Source: Isoetes taiwanensis (taxonomy: Eukaryota > Streptophyta > Lycopodiopsida > Isoetales > Isoetaceae). From it: 64,000 nucleotides of DNA. The position numbers and the translations under genes are program-made. Every line of letters starts with the position of its first letter. Position 1 is the stretch's first letter. The DNA is taken from assembly GCA_021234155.1 (NCBI GenBank), contig JAJEKV010000017.1:17554372-17618371 (forward strand), given 5' to 3'. Of the stretch, positions 1 through 10,398 are shown piece by piece. The notes under the pieces were generated by a model. It had not been told where the DNA came from and did not search any database. It saw only the letters and a list, made by a program, of their open reading frames with translations.

Positions 1-512
1 TAGTCACGCTCAGCTTGCACGGTTGCTTTCCTTTCCAACTCCAACTGCTTACTAACACGCTCTCTTTCTGCCCGTCCTATTTTCTGCAAGGTCGCCTAAG
101 CTCAATACAGTTCTTGCAGACACCCAAAATGTCCCTATGAAATTTCAGAAATCACAATGCAATCTAAGAAATAAAAGTAACCTTGTGATTAATCAATTAC
201 AATCTAGCAGGCAGATGCCCTTACACGTTACACCATGATAATGCACTTACAACACCTTAAACCCTACTAAAACCTTAACAGACAATATACCTCAAAGAAT
301 TCCTGGACTTTACGACGGTCAGCTTCCACTTCCTCTGCAGACTTATCCCGCTTCCCGAACCAAGCTATGGTCCTTATTCGTAACTTGACATGGCTTGAAC
401 CAACTGAAGGTAATGCAAGAACGCCCCCTCTATTCCGGTGGGAGATACCAATTTGTTTCCCTGGACCAATAAAGAAGCATAACGTAGACGAGGACACCGA
501 TGTTGAAGCCAT
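1..512 (-). CDS. Plastid-targeted protein, exons 1-2 (partial; continues beyond window)
   Basis: Exon 1 runs from an ATG at 512 down to 291 (74 codons, ending EFFE) and meets a GT donor at 290-289. An acceptor (TTGCAG) at 90-84 opens exon 2, which runs from 83 to the window edge in the same phase and reads KIGRAERERV... with many Lys, Glu and Arg residues. The first ~45 residues are rich in Ser, small and basic residues and nearly lack acids (MASTSVSSSTLCFFIG), as in chloroplast transit peptides. After FGKRDKSAEEVEADRRKVQ the protein becomes charged and probably coiled-coil. I do not recognise the family. The intron of about 207 bp and the clean phase suggest a living gene. The transit-peptide call is inference from composition; the splice sites are seen directly. 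Confidence 0.6.
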
Positions 513-1194
513 ATTGACAAATTCAGCTCAAACAGAATGCCGCCATCTCAGAAAAGTCCTTCATTTGTTGTCTCCAGAGATACGACACCAGAATGAATAG
601 GCTTGTATGCCATAGCCATCGAGAGTGACAAAGCCAACTCCGACCTGAAGTTCGTTTATCCATTCATCCTAGAGTGGAAAAGTTGGAAGGTTTGGTTTTT
701 GTTTTCTTAAAAAGTTTCTATTTTTCAAGTCGATTCCCTCGAGGCACCATGGCGTATATTTTGTGTAGTCTTCTACTTGGTAAATTTGGAGTTTCCTTTT
801 GTCAAGGTGGGCTTCAATACATCCATGTTCCGAAAAATCCTAACAACACACAAGTTTAGAGGCGCATGTTTGGGACAAGTTGCCTGTGACGGATCTCGGA
901 GACCACCATCTTCCCATATAACAAGTGATTTGCTGCTAGTGTAAGCAACCCAAATGCTGGCTCTGCCAAGTCACAGATCCCGCCCCATGCCCACACGTGG
1001 CTAGAAAGCTCTCCTGGGGGCTAAGAAAGCCAGATACATCGCGAGGCATCAAAGGAAAATGTTTTACCTCCTGGACCATCATCCCAGGACCTTCTGGCAA
1101 GGGTGCTCAAAAAGCCAGTACAGCCTGCAAAAAACATCACTTTCGAGTAATAGAGGCAATACTTGCAGCAAACTCTACGATCTCTTCTGAGAAT
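513..1194. other. Upstream region of the plastid-protein gene; no recognised feature
   Basis: This stretch lies upstream of the minus-strand gene starting at 512 and should hold its promoter. Short open frames at 674-859 and 997-1215 have no recognisable similarity and no sign of coding. I saw no convincing TATA box at a sensible distance. Confidence 0.4.
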
Positions 1195-1568
1195 TCAGTG
1201 TACGATGAAATCTAGACATGTTATGCTGAGTTGGTCAGAACCAACCAGCCACTGCATATGATATTGACCATAACTTCAGTGCGGTTGCTGGGATCATACA
1301 TTCAGGAGGTCATGGATATGAGGGCTCAGCTATGCCCTAGGGCACTCGCTTAACATGTACATATTTCATAATGTATGTTTGTACAGTTTATCTGATGTAT
1401 ATTTGTATAGTTTACTAGCGTTCTTGTTACTACCATGGTTTCTCGAAAACCATTCAAGGGCGGGGATTTTTTAATCTGGACAGTAATATGTCTGTTGTGC
1501 TCCTCTTGGATCCCATAGAACGATTTATCTCCATGGACGATAAAAACCATTCCATTCCATTCCATTAT
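1195..1568 (+). mobile_element. LINE 3' end, copy A (5'-truncated)
   Basis: This fragment aligns by eye with the 3' ends of two other LINE copies in the window, at 29,900-30,180 (plus) and 50,110-49,760 (minus). All share the segment around GTTATGCTGAGTT, a GGGATCATAC-like block, and a terminal block reading roughly TTGGATCCCATAG followed by ATGGACGATAAAA. It ends in an ATTCC pentanucleotide repeat (about 1547-1566) rather than poly(A). Only the 3' untranslated part and perhaps the last coding residues remain, so it is a short dead insertion. The 5' limit is approximate. Confidence 0.6.
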
Positions 1569-2077
1569 TTTGCATAGGCAGATTGCTTCACGCAGTGGTT
1601 TTGTCCAATGAGGTTTTATTCCTACCTTTGCAATTATGCATGTACCTCTTTGGGATATTAAATAGAGTTTGACGTACTTAAAAAAAAAAAAAAAAATACA
1701 TTTGTGCCCATTTCTTTAAATCAATACTTAACATTGAGGTTCCCTTTATATTTTTATGTGCTTTTTTATATGATTTTGCTACGATTTAGTAGTGTATTTG
1801 AGTGGACATACTAATGCATATATCTAGAGTACACATATATTTCTATTATTTCTTTGGTTTAACCCCATTCAAAAAAAACATTTCGATTAACGGCATGCAG
1901 GGCTCGAAGCTCTTAGTTTAGGGTTCTGTGCTTTGAACAAGGATAATTTAGGGTGCAGCATCGTGGGTCGAATTTGTCCAAAAGTAAACATTAAGGTTCT
2001 AGCAATGCTCTGCCTTCCCTTATATCAAAGATCTGTCGCGACCTCTACAACTGATAGTTTATCGCCCTGCAAACCTC
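1569..2077. other. Non-coding, AT-rich; A-tract at about 1680-1696
   Basis: No gene is visible. A run of about 17 A residues follows GACGTACTT at 1680 and could be the tail of an old retroposed sequence, but I could not identify its body. Confidence 0.35.
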
Positions 2078-2246
2078 GCCACAGTGATGAAAGTAATCAA
2101 AAAAACTGGGTTCCAATCGAATATAACTCAAGTTCCTATTAAGTTTTTGAATGACCAGAATCATCTTATTATGAGAAAGGTTAAGGGGCCCATTCAGAAA
2201 GGGGACATCTTTATCCTTCTTGAGGAAAGAGAAGCAAGAAGGCTTG
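2078..2246 (+). pseudogene. Ribosomal protein eS28 (RPS28) relic
   Basis: eS28 is a small 40S ribosomal protein of about 65 residues. The frame ATVMKVIKKTG, then FQSNITQVPIKFLNDQNHLIM, then RKVKGPIQKGDI and LLEEREARRL follows the eS28 order (VKVMGRTGSRGQVTQV, VKFLDDQNR, IMRNVKGPVREGD, LLESEREARRLR). Nearly the whole protein length is covered without a stop. However, many invariant positions differ (GRTGSRG has become KKTGFQS, DDQNR has become NDQNH), there is no proper start Met in the normal place, and the normal stop after RRLR is lost so the frame runs on to 2311. That pattern indicates a dead, probably retroposed, copy. It has no intron. I saw no clear poly(A) tail or target-site duplication. 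Confidence 0.75.
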
Positions 2247-3765
2247 GACGAAAGCAGTTGCTTCGAAGGATAGATAGTAAGCTATTAAATAATTTTTATG
2301 AGATTGTCTAGAGCTATTATATCATGAGATAATTTTGTTAAAATCAACACCCTGAGATTCTATGTATGTGGAAGTTTTGGATGGATTCTTCTGCATAAAT
2401 TAAGCTTACAATGGGAATGATCCATTTGCTGAATGTATTTGGATATTTATTGAACATTTCTGTCCAGGTTGGGCATCTATAGCAACCCATTCATCAGACA
2501 AGAAAACACTGTTATTTAAATATGTGTTGCTACCTACTATAGCATTGAGTTTAGTAGTTCGTGATAGTCTATTGTTCCTAAAAGAATGGTCTTCCTCGTG
2601 CCGACTCACGTTATAGACAAGATCACGATCAGTATCATAAGATATCTTCCCTAGTGCAGTCATCCCCGTTTGGAGGATAAGAAACTCGGCAAGTGTACCA
2701 GCTTCTCCAAGATAACTTCTAGACAACCGTGACACGTTGTCCTTTCCAAACATTTAAAAAAAAAAAGACAAGATGCTAACGCATCAATGGGTTGCCCTTT
2801 AGAGGAGCCATTGACGCATGCACAATGATTTAGGATATGAAATGGTGGCAGACCTTCGTCGTGCCAGAAGAGCTCTAAATCTACTGGCAATGGCTGGTAA
2901 ATGTGTGGCCACGTTAAAGGGGTACCTTCTAAAAATGATAATTCGCTTAATTGCAAGTAGAAGATTTATAAGCTCTAATTCGGTTTTTAGCCCCTGTTCT
3001 TTTGAAGTGGAAGAGGAATCATAAGAGAAACCCACAAGCACTATGGCGGAGGATGCAAACTGCCAGGGGGCTCATGAGGATGATATGGGGACCACACCTA
3101 ATGCTAGGAACCCACAACATAACGATGCGCACAAAAAACCACACATGCAACATATGAACCACTAAGCATACCTCATAAAATACACCAACGCTCAAACCCA
3201 GTCAATAACAGCAGACAAGAGAAGATAAGCAAACTCAATGCATGCTCGCAAAGCAACATCCAAACCCAAGACAAGCTTCACATACTATGCAAGAGGGAGA
3301 GGATAGAAACCTCTGGAGAGGGTTACACACACACCCCCCTCCCCCTCCCCCTGAAGACATCATAGGGAGCTAGAAACCCCATATATCACCAAGGAACCAG
3401 ACCTGGAAGAAACTCTCGAGCCATGCTATAGGGCCTACTAATCATATCCCATCCGCTGCGGACTCTAATGGGTCCAAAGGACCTCGCAAGAAGAAAGAGG
3501 AAGTGGGACCTTCCCCCTCATAAAGAAGCACAGAAGCTGAGGCAGGCCAACAATGGAAGCAGGCTCTCTCGTGACTGGCCAATGAGAAGCAGAAAAGTCA
3601 ATGAGGAAAAGAAGGCCAGGAAAAAGAAAGCTATCACACGAGGGCAAGGGAGGAAAGGAAAATACATCCACCATCAAGGGCTAGAGAGGGCAAACCCTGT
3701 AAACAAACCATAGCTCCATCGACAAAACAACTTGTACCTACGAAAAGAGATCAAACACATCCACA
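2247..3765. other. No recognised gene; simple C-rich patch near 3330-3352
   Basis: Open frames on both strands (for example 2406-2753 minus, 2660-2956 minus, 3468-3713 plus) show no domain or family resemblance. The 3468-3713 frame is a Lys/Arg-rich run reflecting purine-rich DNA. A CACACACCCCCCTCCCCCTCCCC stretch near 3330 is simple sequence. Confidence 0.35.
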
Positions 3766-4291
3766 ACGTGGGGGGGACTCGTACCTCCACCAAGTATGCA
3801 ATACATATCACGGGTTTGATCCCTTGACCACTAGCCTTGGGGTATGCCCCTTGGCTAAACACCACAACCAACGTTGGATGGAAAGATATAAAGCATAACA
3901 GACAATAAAAAATAGCATGGCTATATATGGGGGGACTCGTACCTCCACTCCACCATGAAAATAACAGAATACAAACATGGAGGAACTTGAACCCCCATCA
4001 AGTGTGTAATACATGTCAAGGGATTGAACCCTTGACTACTAGCCTTGGGGCTTGCAGCTAATAATGAGGAGTTAGACAAGATAATGTAACTCTGCAAAAA
4101 AACAAAGCATCCCAGCATAATCGTCGAGATGACTAATACCTGCAAGCATATCACTAACATGAGCATAGCACTTGGGGGAACTCTTACCTCCACAAGTGTA
4201 ACTTACATATTAAGAGTTTGAACCCACAATCACTAGCCTTGGGGTATGCCCCTTAGCTAAGCACCATAACCATCAGGGTTAGGCAACAAGA
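3766..4291 (-). repeat. Cluster of tRNA-like (SINE-like) repeats, left part
   Basis: Read on the minus strand, three irregular units of roughly 160-240 bp contain a tRNA-like head with an A-box-like block (TTAGCTAAGGGGCATACC at about 4265-4248; a similar one at 3860-3840). Then comes a B-box-like block (GGGTTCAAACTC; GGGATCAAACCC) and about 40-50 bp later a second B-box-like block, GGAGGTACGAGTCCCCCC or close variants (about 3771-3790, 3930-3948, 4173-4190). The order repeats, so this is a local array of a tRNA-derived short repeat. The array continues after the hAT element at 7018. A functional tRNA gene is not claimed, because no complete cloverleaf folds. Confidence 0.55.
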
Positions 4292-4299
4292 TATAGAAC
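4292..4299. repeat. 8-bp target-site duplication, left (hAT element 1)
   Basis: TATAGAAC sits directly outside the left terminal inverted repeat and is repeated exactly at 7010-7017. Eight base pairs is the normal duplication length for hAT transposons. Confidence 0.9.
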
Positions 4300-7009
4300 C
4301 ATAGTTACGAAACACGGCCGTTTCGGACGTGGCCCACGGTAACCACGGTTTTCTGGAAGAACTCGTGTCGAACACGGCAACGACCGTGGTTTCTGGCCTG
4401 AGGCGAACCACGGCGTGGTTTAACTTGGCAACGCCGTTCTGCCTGGCAAACAACGGTCGTGGTTATCTAACTTTCGTGCAACTGTAACAAAAAAATTTTC
4501 CAGAGAGCTCGCTTTCGGCCCTGGATATGCCCATTTTTTTTTCAGAGGGTTGGGTATTCGACATGCAAAAAACGCTGTGTTATAGCTTGAAACGGCGTGT
4601 TCTGACAGAGAAACGGCCGTGGTTCTCAGATATCGATGTCTCTATGAGAGATTTCCCACAGAACCAGCAAGTTTCCCGCCCTTCTGTTCCCCTGTTCTTC
4701 TTTTTTTCTCGCCTGACTATTCTTCTGGAAGCTCCGGGAGACCTGCTTTTGCTTCCGCCTGGACTGTTCTGGCCTAAAAGCCCTGCTGGTGGTGTCGGCT
4801 AGAGACCTGGGCTGTTGGTGTTGTGTCGGCTGGAGCCCTGCTTTGTGTCTGGCCGGATTGAGATGCCAGGATTGAGATATCTGGCCGGATTCAGATGCCT
4901 GGCTGGAGCATTGAAGCTGTCACGTTGAAGGCTGCAGCAGCTCATTGAAGCCGCCTGTGTCTTCTGCTCTTGCTCTGGACATCAACAATCCTACAATACA
5001 AACAGATAACGCAATATATAATGCCATAGTCGATTCTACAGTAGTGGGCAGATAAAGAAACATTATATAAATATATCTTACTGTCACACCACCACTACAC
5101 AGGTCAGTTCTTCTACAGTTAGAATCGATCACCACTACAGTGGCATTTATTTTTATTTGTTTTCCATAGTCAAACTCCATCCATTGCCATATTTATTAGT
5201 TTTTCTACAATCGACTCACCACTACACTTGCATTTGTTTTTATTTACTTATAACAGTTACTTTTTTCATAGTTAAACTTCATCCATTGCCACTATATTTA
5301 GTATGCCCTCTATCCATTGCCACTATCACATCCTACATTTCTATAACATCTTACATTTCTATGGCGCCCATTTCTATAACCTTTGTGTTCATTGCCTATC
5401 ATATTATTACATGCTCCTTTCCATAACCATTGACTTTAACAAAGTTATATTTTTAAATGGTATTATGCTCCTTTCCATAACCATTGCCTTTAACAAAGTT
5501 GCTTCTTTCCATAACCATTGCCTTTAACATTTCTATAACCTTTGTGTTCCATTTCCATTTCATTTCATTACCTATCATATTATTATATATCATTATTATT
5601 ACCATAGCAATTCCATACATTCTATGCTACATACATTCTATGTTGAAATATATAATGATTACTATTGCATTTGTGATACAAGGTTGCCCTTAGGAGCTCA
5701 ATTATTATGGAAGAAGGTGGAGGAGAGTTGCATCTAAGGAGGAAAAAACGGTTTGCGAGTACTCAAGCTCCAAATTTGCGAGTACTCAAGCAGGTATATG
5801 TTCTTACAATATTGTTATGGATGATGGTTTTTGGAAACAGGTGGAACACCTTTTGAAAGTTGTTGAGCCAATTGTATTGATGATGAGGCTTGTTGATGGC
5901 ATGACTCCATGCATAGGGAAAGTGTACGAGGGTATGGTTAGGATGGTGGAGCATATTGGCACGATTGAAAAGGATGACATAAAATTCAAAGGAATCAAAG
6001 AGCTTTGCACACGAAGGTGGAATAAATATCATTCGCGCCTTCAATCAATAGCTTATGTATTAGATCCAGAATTTCAGGTGGGGTCTCAAGAAACTGATAG
6101 AGATGTAGGGCGTGATTGGGACATGGTTCTTGAGAAAATGGTTTCTACACATGAAGAGAGAAGAGCAATTAGGGATCAACTCCATCACTTTCGCAATAAG
6201 AGGGGTCGATTTGGTACACATGATTCTCAAGTTGACAAGTATCTTATCGGTTCTGCTCTTTGGTGGGAGGATTATGGGTCCGACACAAAAGAATTACAAA
6301 GGCTTGCTATAAGAGTACTTAGCCAAGGGGCTAGTTCATCTCCGGTTGAGCGCCTTTTTAGTGTGTTTGGGCATGTGGCAAGTAAGAGAAGAGTTAGATT
6401 GTTACCTTCGAGAACATCCGATCTTGTATTTGTAAGTGCTAATCTGAAACTCTTGCAAAGCCATAGGACTATTGAGAAAGAAGTTTACATTGGTTTTGCC
6501 AAGAAAGAGAGCATTCCACTTCATGAATTAGTGGAGAATGTGAACGATGAGGAAGACATGGAAGACGATGAAGAATTTGTTCAATTGGCGGATTATGACA
6601 TTGAAGGTGAGCCACTTCTGGATGGTAGCGATGCATACTTAATCCCATCCTACGAAGAATTTGTACCTTCTTCTATTTCAGCTTCACACGGCGACGATTA
6701 TGGTGCACTTTGATGGGTTTGTTGTATTTAAATTTCGGCATATAGTAGCAAGTATATTTGAATTTCGTTTTTCAATATGACTACATTTTACTATTATCAG
6801 CGGATGTAATCGTTTCTTAATCTTAATATATATGCATCTATATCTTTTTGAATTTTGCTGAAATTTCCATTTCTTTTTTATATATTTTAAAAACTTTAAG
6901 TATTTTAAAGAATATTCCCGTGTTATTCGTTTCCGTGTTCTGTTGCCGTTTCCGTTTTCTAAAATTTGGGGAGCCGTTGCGTTTCCCGTGGCCGTGTTTC
7001 GTAACTATG
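4300..7009 (+). mobile_element. hAT transposon 1 (internally degraded, 2.7 kb)
   Basis: The ends are inverted repeats: CATAGTTACGAAACACGGCC at 4300-4319 and its exact reverse complement at 6990-7009. A perfect 8-bp duplication (TATAGAAC) flanks them. The left ~350 bp is dense in ACGG/CCGT motifs, as expected of subterminal transposase-binding regions. The interior keeps a C-terminal transposase fragment (5694-6713) with the hAT dimerisation domain, but no recognisable BED finger or N-terminal catalytic part. About 5130-5690 is low-complexity DNA built from variants of CATAACCATTG and CATTGCCA. The element is therefore non-autonomous. It landed in the tRNA-like repeat array. Confidence 0.93.
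5694..6713 (+). pseudogene. hAT transposase, C-terminal fragment (DUF659-like end plus dimerisation domain)
   Basis: The frame is open from just after a stop at 5691 to the TGA at 6713. The ATG at 5817 is only the first Met and the upstream codons look coding. Residues near DDGFWKQVEHLL, LVDGMTPCIGKVYEGM and LCTRRWNKYHSRL match the region before the dimerisation domain of plant hAT transposases. DPEFQ, ALWWEDYGSDTKELQRLA and GASSSPVERLFSVFGHV form the classic hAT C-terminal dimerisation block, and an acidic tail (NDEEDMEDDEEF) follows. At least 300 residues normally found upstream (BED zinc finger and the first catalytic Asp region) are missing, so it cannot act as a transposase alone. A 17-bp direct duplication (TTTGCGAGTACTCAAGC, about 5752 and 5775) lies near the 5' edge. 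Confidence 0.88.
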
Positions 7010-7017
7010 TATAGAAC
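7010..7017. repeat. 8-bp target-site duplication, right (hAT element 1)
   Basis: TATAGAAC, identical to 4292-4299, immediately outside the right terminal repeat. Confidence 0.9.
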
Positions 7018-7315
7018 ATAAAAGAACAAAATATAAGTAGTCAAGGCATTCATGAGGGGACTCGTACCTCCACCATGAATAAAGAGGCACCAAACATACA
7101 ATTAAGGCTAACCACCAGAAAAGGGAGGAGCGGGGGGCCTGCGGGAAGGGGGGGGAGGCAAATACCTTCACACGAGATCAAACCATCAACCTGAGCCCCT
7201 AAACAATGGGACTAATCCCCTTAACCAACAAGTCAATGAGGATTTGTAAAAAAACAACAAGCTCCAGGGGGAGAAATTGGAAAATATAGCTAGGGAGGAC
7301 TCATACCTCCACCTT
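7018..7315 (-). repeat. tRNA-like repeat cluster, right part
   Basis: This is the continuation of the array cut by hAT element 1. GGAGGTACGAGTCCCC-type blocks recur on the minus strand near 7070-7053 and, diverged, near 7305-7290. A decayed head-like block lies near 7235-7165. Removing the hAT element restores spacing similar to that between the left units. Confidence 0.5.
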
Positions 7316-9900
7316 GGCCAAATGAGTACACGTCAACATCCCCTATTCCGGCTATTTGCATGTCTTTATGCACGTTCAGCTTCCCTATATATTTGAGACT
7401 TCAAATCCGGAGATAGATTTATGCTTCTGTTAACCTTGCCATATGAACTCTCTGACGAAGCCTTTCTATTATACAAATGATGAATCTCTTGTAGCTGAAC
7501 AGGCTCCGTATTACAATGTAAAAGCTGAAAGGAGCTTTGCAGCTAAGCACAACTTCATTAATATTTTCCCTTTCTTCAGAGATGGCTGGAGCAGACCCCG
7601 GAGATACAGCAGCACATGCCTTCTTCCTTATAAATCAGAGACTTCGTATTCGGCCTCAGAGGTCAGATCCCCTATTTCTAGCCCGATATCCCCTATTTCT
7701 AAGCGGAAACCCACTGTTCCTGGCTGTGGTAGAAACCAGGGCTGATTTGCTACCGGAGATGGAGTTCAAATTATGCTGCCGCTATCGCTCGTGGCTTGCA
7801 AAATGTAGACTCCCATACAGAATACATGGTTTTGCAGATATCTTCGAAATTAAACATTCAAAGCATTCAGGGCTGTAATAGCTCCCTGGCTTCCCCTACT
7901 TCCGCTTCTGCTCCCGCTGCCGTGGATCAACCAGAAGAAAAGAAAGGAGCTCATTCATGCCACTGTCATAGGCCCAAACAATCTCTACCGTCAGGCACAT
8001 CCCAAACAAATCATTGTTGTCTAAGTGTCACTGGGTGTCACAAAAACCCTAACTAATTCCAACCAAACGCAACCACTTATATAGAATATTCTTTGGCATA
8101 TTTTTCTCAGAACAAATCGAGGCCTTCAAAATGTCACTCCACCTTCCAACAAGAGGGTTGCCCCCTACGGGCAACCCAAAAATTGGCCACCTGTAAATTA
8201 TGGGCTAAACTAACTTAGTAACGCGTTAGAAGTTAGTAAAGTTATTTGGCCTTAGTATAAAGAGGACTAACGAGTTATCTGCTAACCATGGTGATGTGTA
8301 GAGTTATCTGCTAACCATCGTGATGTGTAGCTGTTGGTGTGAATGGAAAAACGTCCTGCCAGATAAATGGCCTATACATAGGCTCAGATAAATTGTAGAT
8401 TCAAAGGAAAATTATCCCAGAAAGAAGGAAAAGATTGTACCGTGAGCTTCCTTTACTTCACGACTCCTCTGCTTCAGCGACTCGTTGATGGAAACCATGT
8501 TCCGGAATGCCAGAGATGGGAAAAGGGGTTAACAAAAAATCGCAGATAGATCTTGCTAGCAAATCCCTGGTGGCGATTCTTGGACAACCTCAGAAGATCT
8601 TTTAGCAGAGGCTGTAAAACGGCAAAAATTAAAGAAACAATCAGGTTCTGCAAGATTGAAAGAGATCCTTACCTGCTGCAAATCCATTGGCCTTGCCAAA
8701 ATCCGAACTCTGCCGTCCTCTGCTTGCCGACCTTTGCTTGCACCTATGCTTGCCGCTACCAATGCTTGCCGCTGGCGAGAAAATGTAACCAAGAAAACTT
8801 GCTTGCTTGCTCGAACCCTAAATAAATCTGGCATTGGTGTGGCCGCAGGTCCTCATGGCGAGCACCTCTGCCGTTTCAGAGAGGAAAGAAAATGGATAGA
8901 GGCTAAAAGCTGAAAGCCGAAAATGCCAAAATATTTGCCAAAAAGCAAAAGGTCTTCCAAAACTCACGCTTTTGCCAAAAACTCACGTTTTTTCTAGCGT
9001 TACACCGGGGTGAGCACACCGCCTCAAAACATTTTAAGTAAATAGATTTAGCAGAAAATGCAATCTCACCCTCACCTGAAAAATGTGCCCGAAAATTCAT
9101 TCCGAGGCGTAGATAATCCCAAAAAAAAAAGAAAGTGCTAGTAATCACATATATAGGAAAAATATATTAGGAGAAACACGCAAGCAATGGATGTAGGAAT
9201 GAGGGATGTTATAGTTCATGTTATCATTTGTTCTATTTCATCCCATTGCACCCAAAATATCTTGGAAAGAATAGACTCACATAAACTTTGCCAAGAGGCT
9301 AAATTATATTTCATACGTTCTGCCAACTTACAAAATGCATCATAAGAATGGATGTATTCTGGTCTGGTGAAGCCAGCCCAAGCAAGCCCAATTATCAGGT
9401 CAGCCCAAGCAAGCCCAATGAGGGCAACCCGTCGTGCTGCCACAGCACCTTGTTATTATTTAAGAGAGGTTGCTTATTAGAAGCCCACTATTATGCAAGA
9501 CTTTGACCACGTGTTGACACATTGTGGTTTTGCCAGGGAACAAGAAATTGTAATCATATGCCTGCAGCTCCCTTCTGCCAAAATAGAAACAAATCAAGTG
9601 GGTAAATTCTTTCTTTTTTTGCTTGTAATTTAAAATCAGAAGATCAGATTCAAAACTACCAAATAAGAACGAGACAGTAAGCTTGAAATAACAAGAACTA
9701 TAAAAGGACAAAGAACCAGAACCACAGTTAAGATAAGCAACAGATATATGCTTTGCAGAAATAGAGTAAATGTTAATTTTTAAAACATTCTTTTCATATT
9801 TCTAATACGAGCACAATATTTGTTTCCTTTGTAGGCAAATGGCTCTTGAGACTTAATGCAATAATTAGAAACTCCATGTTTTAACTTCGTCCATCCGGCC
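7316..9900. other. No recognised gene; several unsupported open frames
   Basis: A plus-strand frame with Met at 7582 (to 7878) starts MAGADPGDTAAHAFFL and contains a threefold PLFL repeat. It resembles nothing I know. A minus-strand frame at 8834-8556 is followed by a plausible donor (CAG/GTAAGG, about 8673) and acceptors, so it may be a decayed exon, but no family is recognised. A short hairpin (GGGTTGCCCC CTAC GGGCAACCC) lies at about 8157-8180. The rest is AT-rich and shows nothing definable. Confidence 0.3.
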
Positions 9901-10398
9901 ATCAAGAACTTCCATTTCCAACAAACCTGAAAACTAAAATGACATTTCAATATTGTACAGATCTGTGCATTCTCTTCAATTAAAAGATCTACCTTCTGTT
10001 GTTGCTGCTAAATTGGATATTGAGGCAAAAAGAAAAGGGAATCCTTGCTTGCAACATCAAATTGAAGTTCGTGCTCACGGCTCTGCAAGGGCGAATATGT
10101 GCCAAAATCATACCCACCATCTGCAGGAAACTAACAAGGGCGATCACATTTTGCTTGCAACCTTCTAACCGAATTTCAGAATCTGAAGAAAAACCCAATG
10201 GTTTGATTAATCCTTTTTCCTTGTCCTCTACTGCCCTGCAAAAATCAGCCTCAAATGCTGCAACTTGAGCTTGTTTAAAGGAAAAACTTAGCAGTGAGAT
10301 AGCAATAAAGGACTTACATCTGCATATGGGTTGTTGATGCTGCTTCCACACGCCCCTGTTTCATATAAGAAGCAAATTCTCCTGTTCTATACGTCTCC

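Noticed and set aside
5130-5690. Repetitive CATAACCATTG/CATTGCC text that might be a regulatory array
   Set aside because: Irregular low-complexity DNA inside a dead transposon with no fixed register or length.
7537-7878. 113-codon plus-strand open frame with a PLFL repeat
   Set aside because: No homologue recognised, the repeat arises from simple DNA duplication, and no splice or leader signals are visible. Left as unassigned.
9216-9443. Minus-strand frame resembling a gag-like segment (SYDAFCKLAERMKYNL...)
   Set aside because: The impression rests on a few residues only. There are no zinc knuckle, LTR or neighbouring domains.
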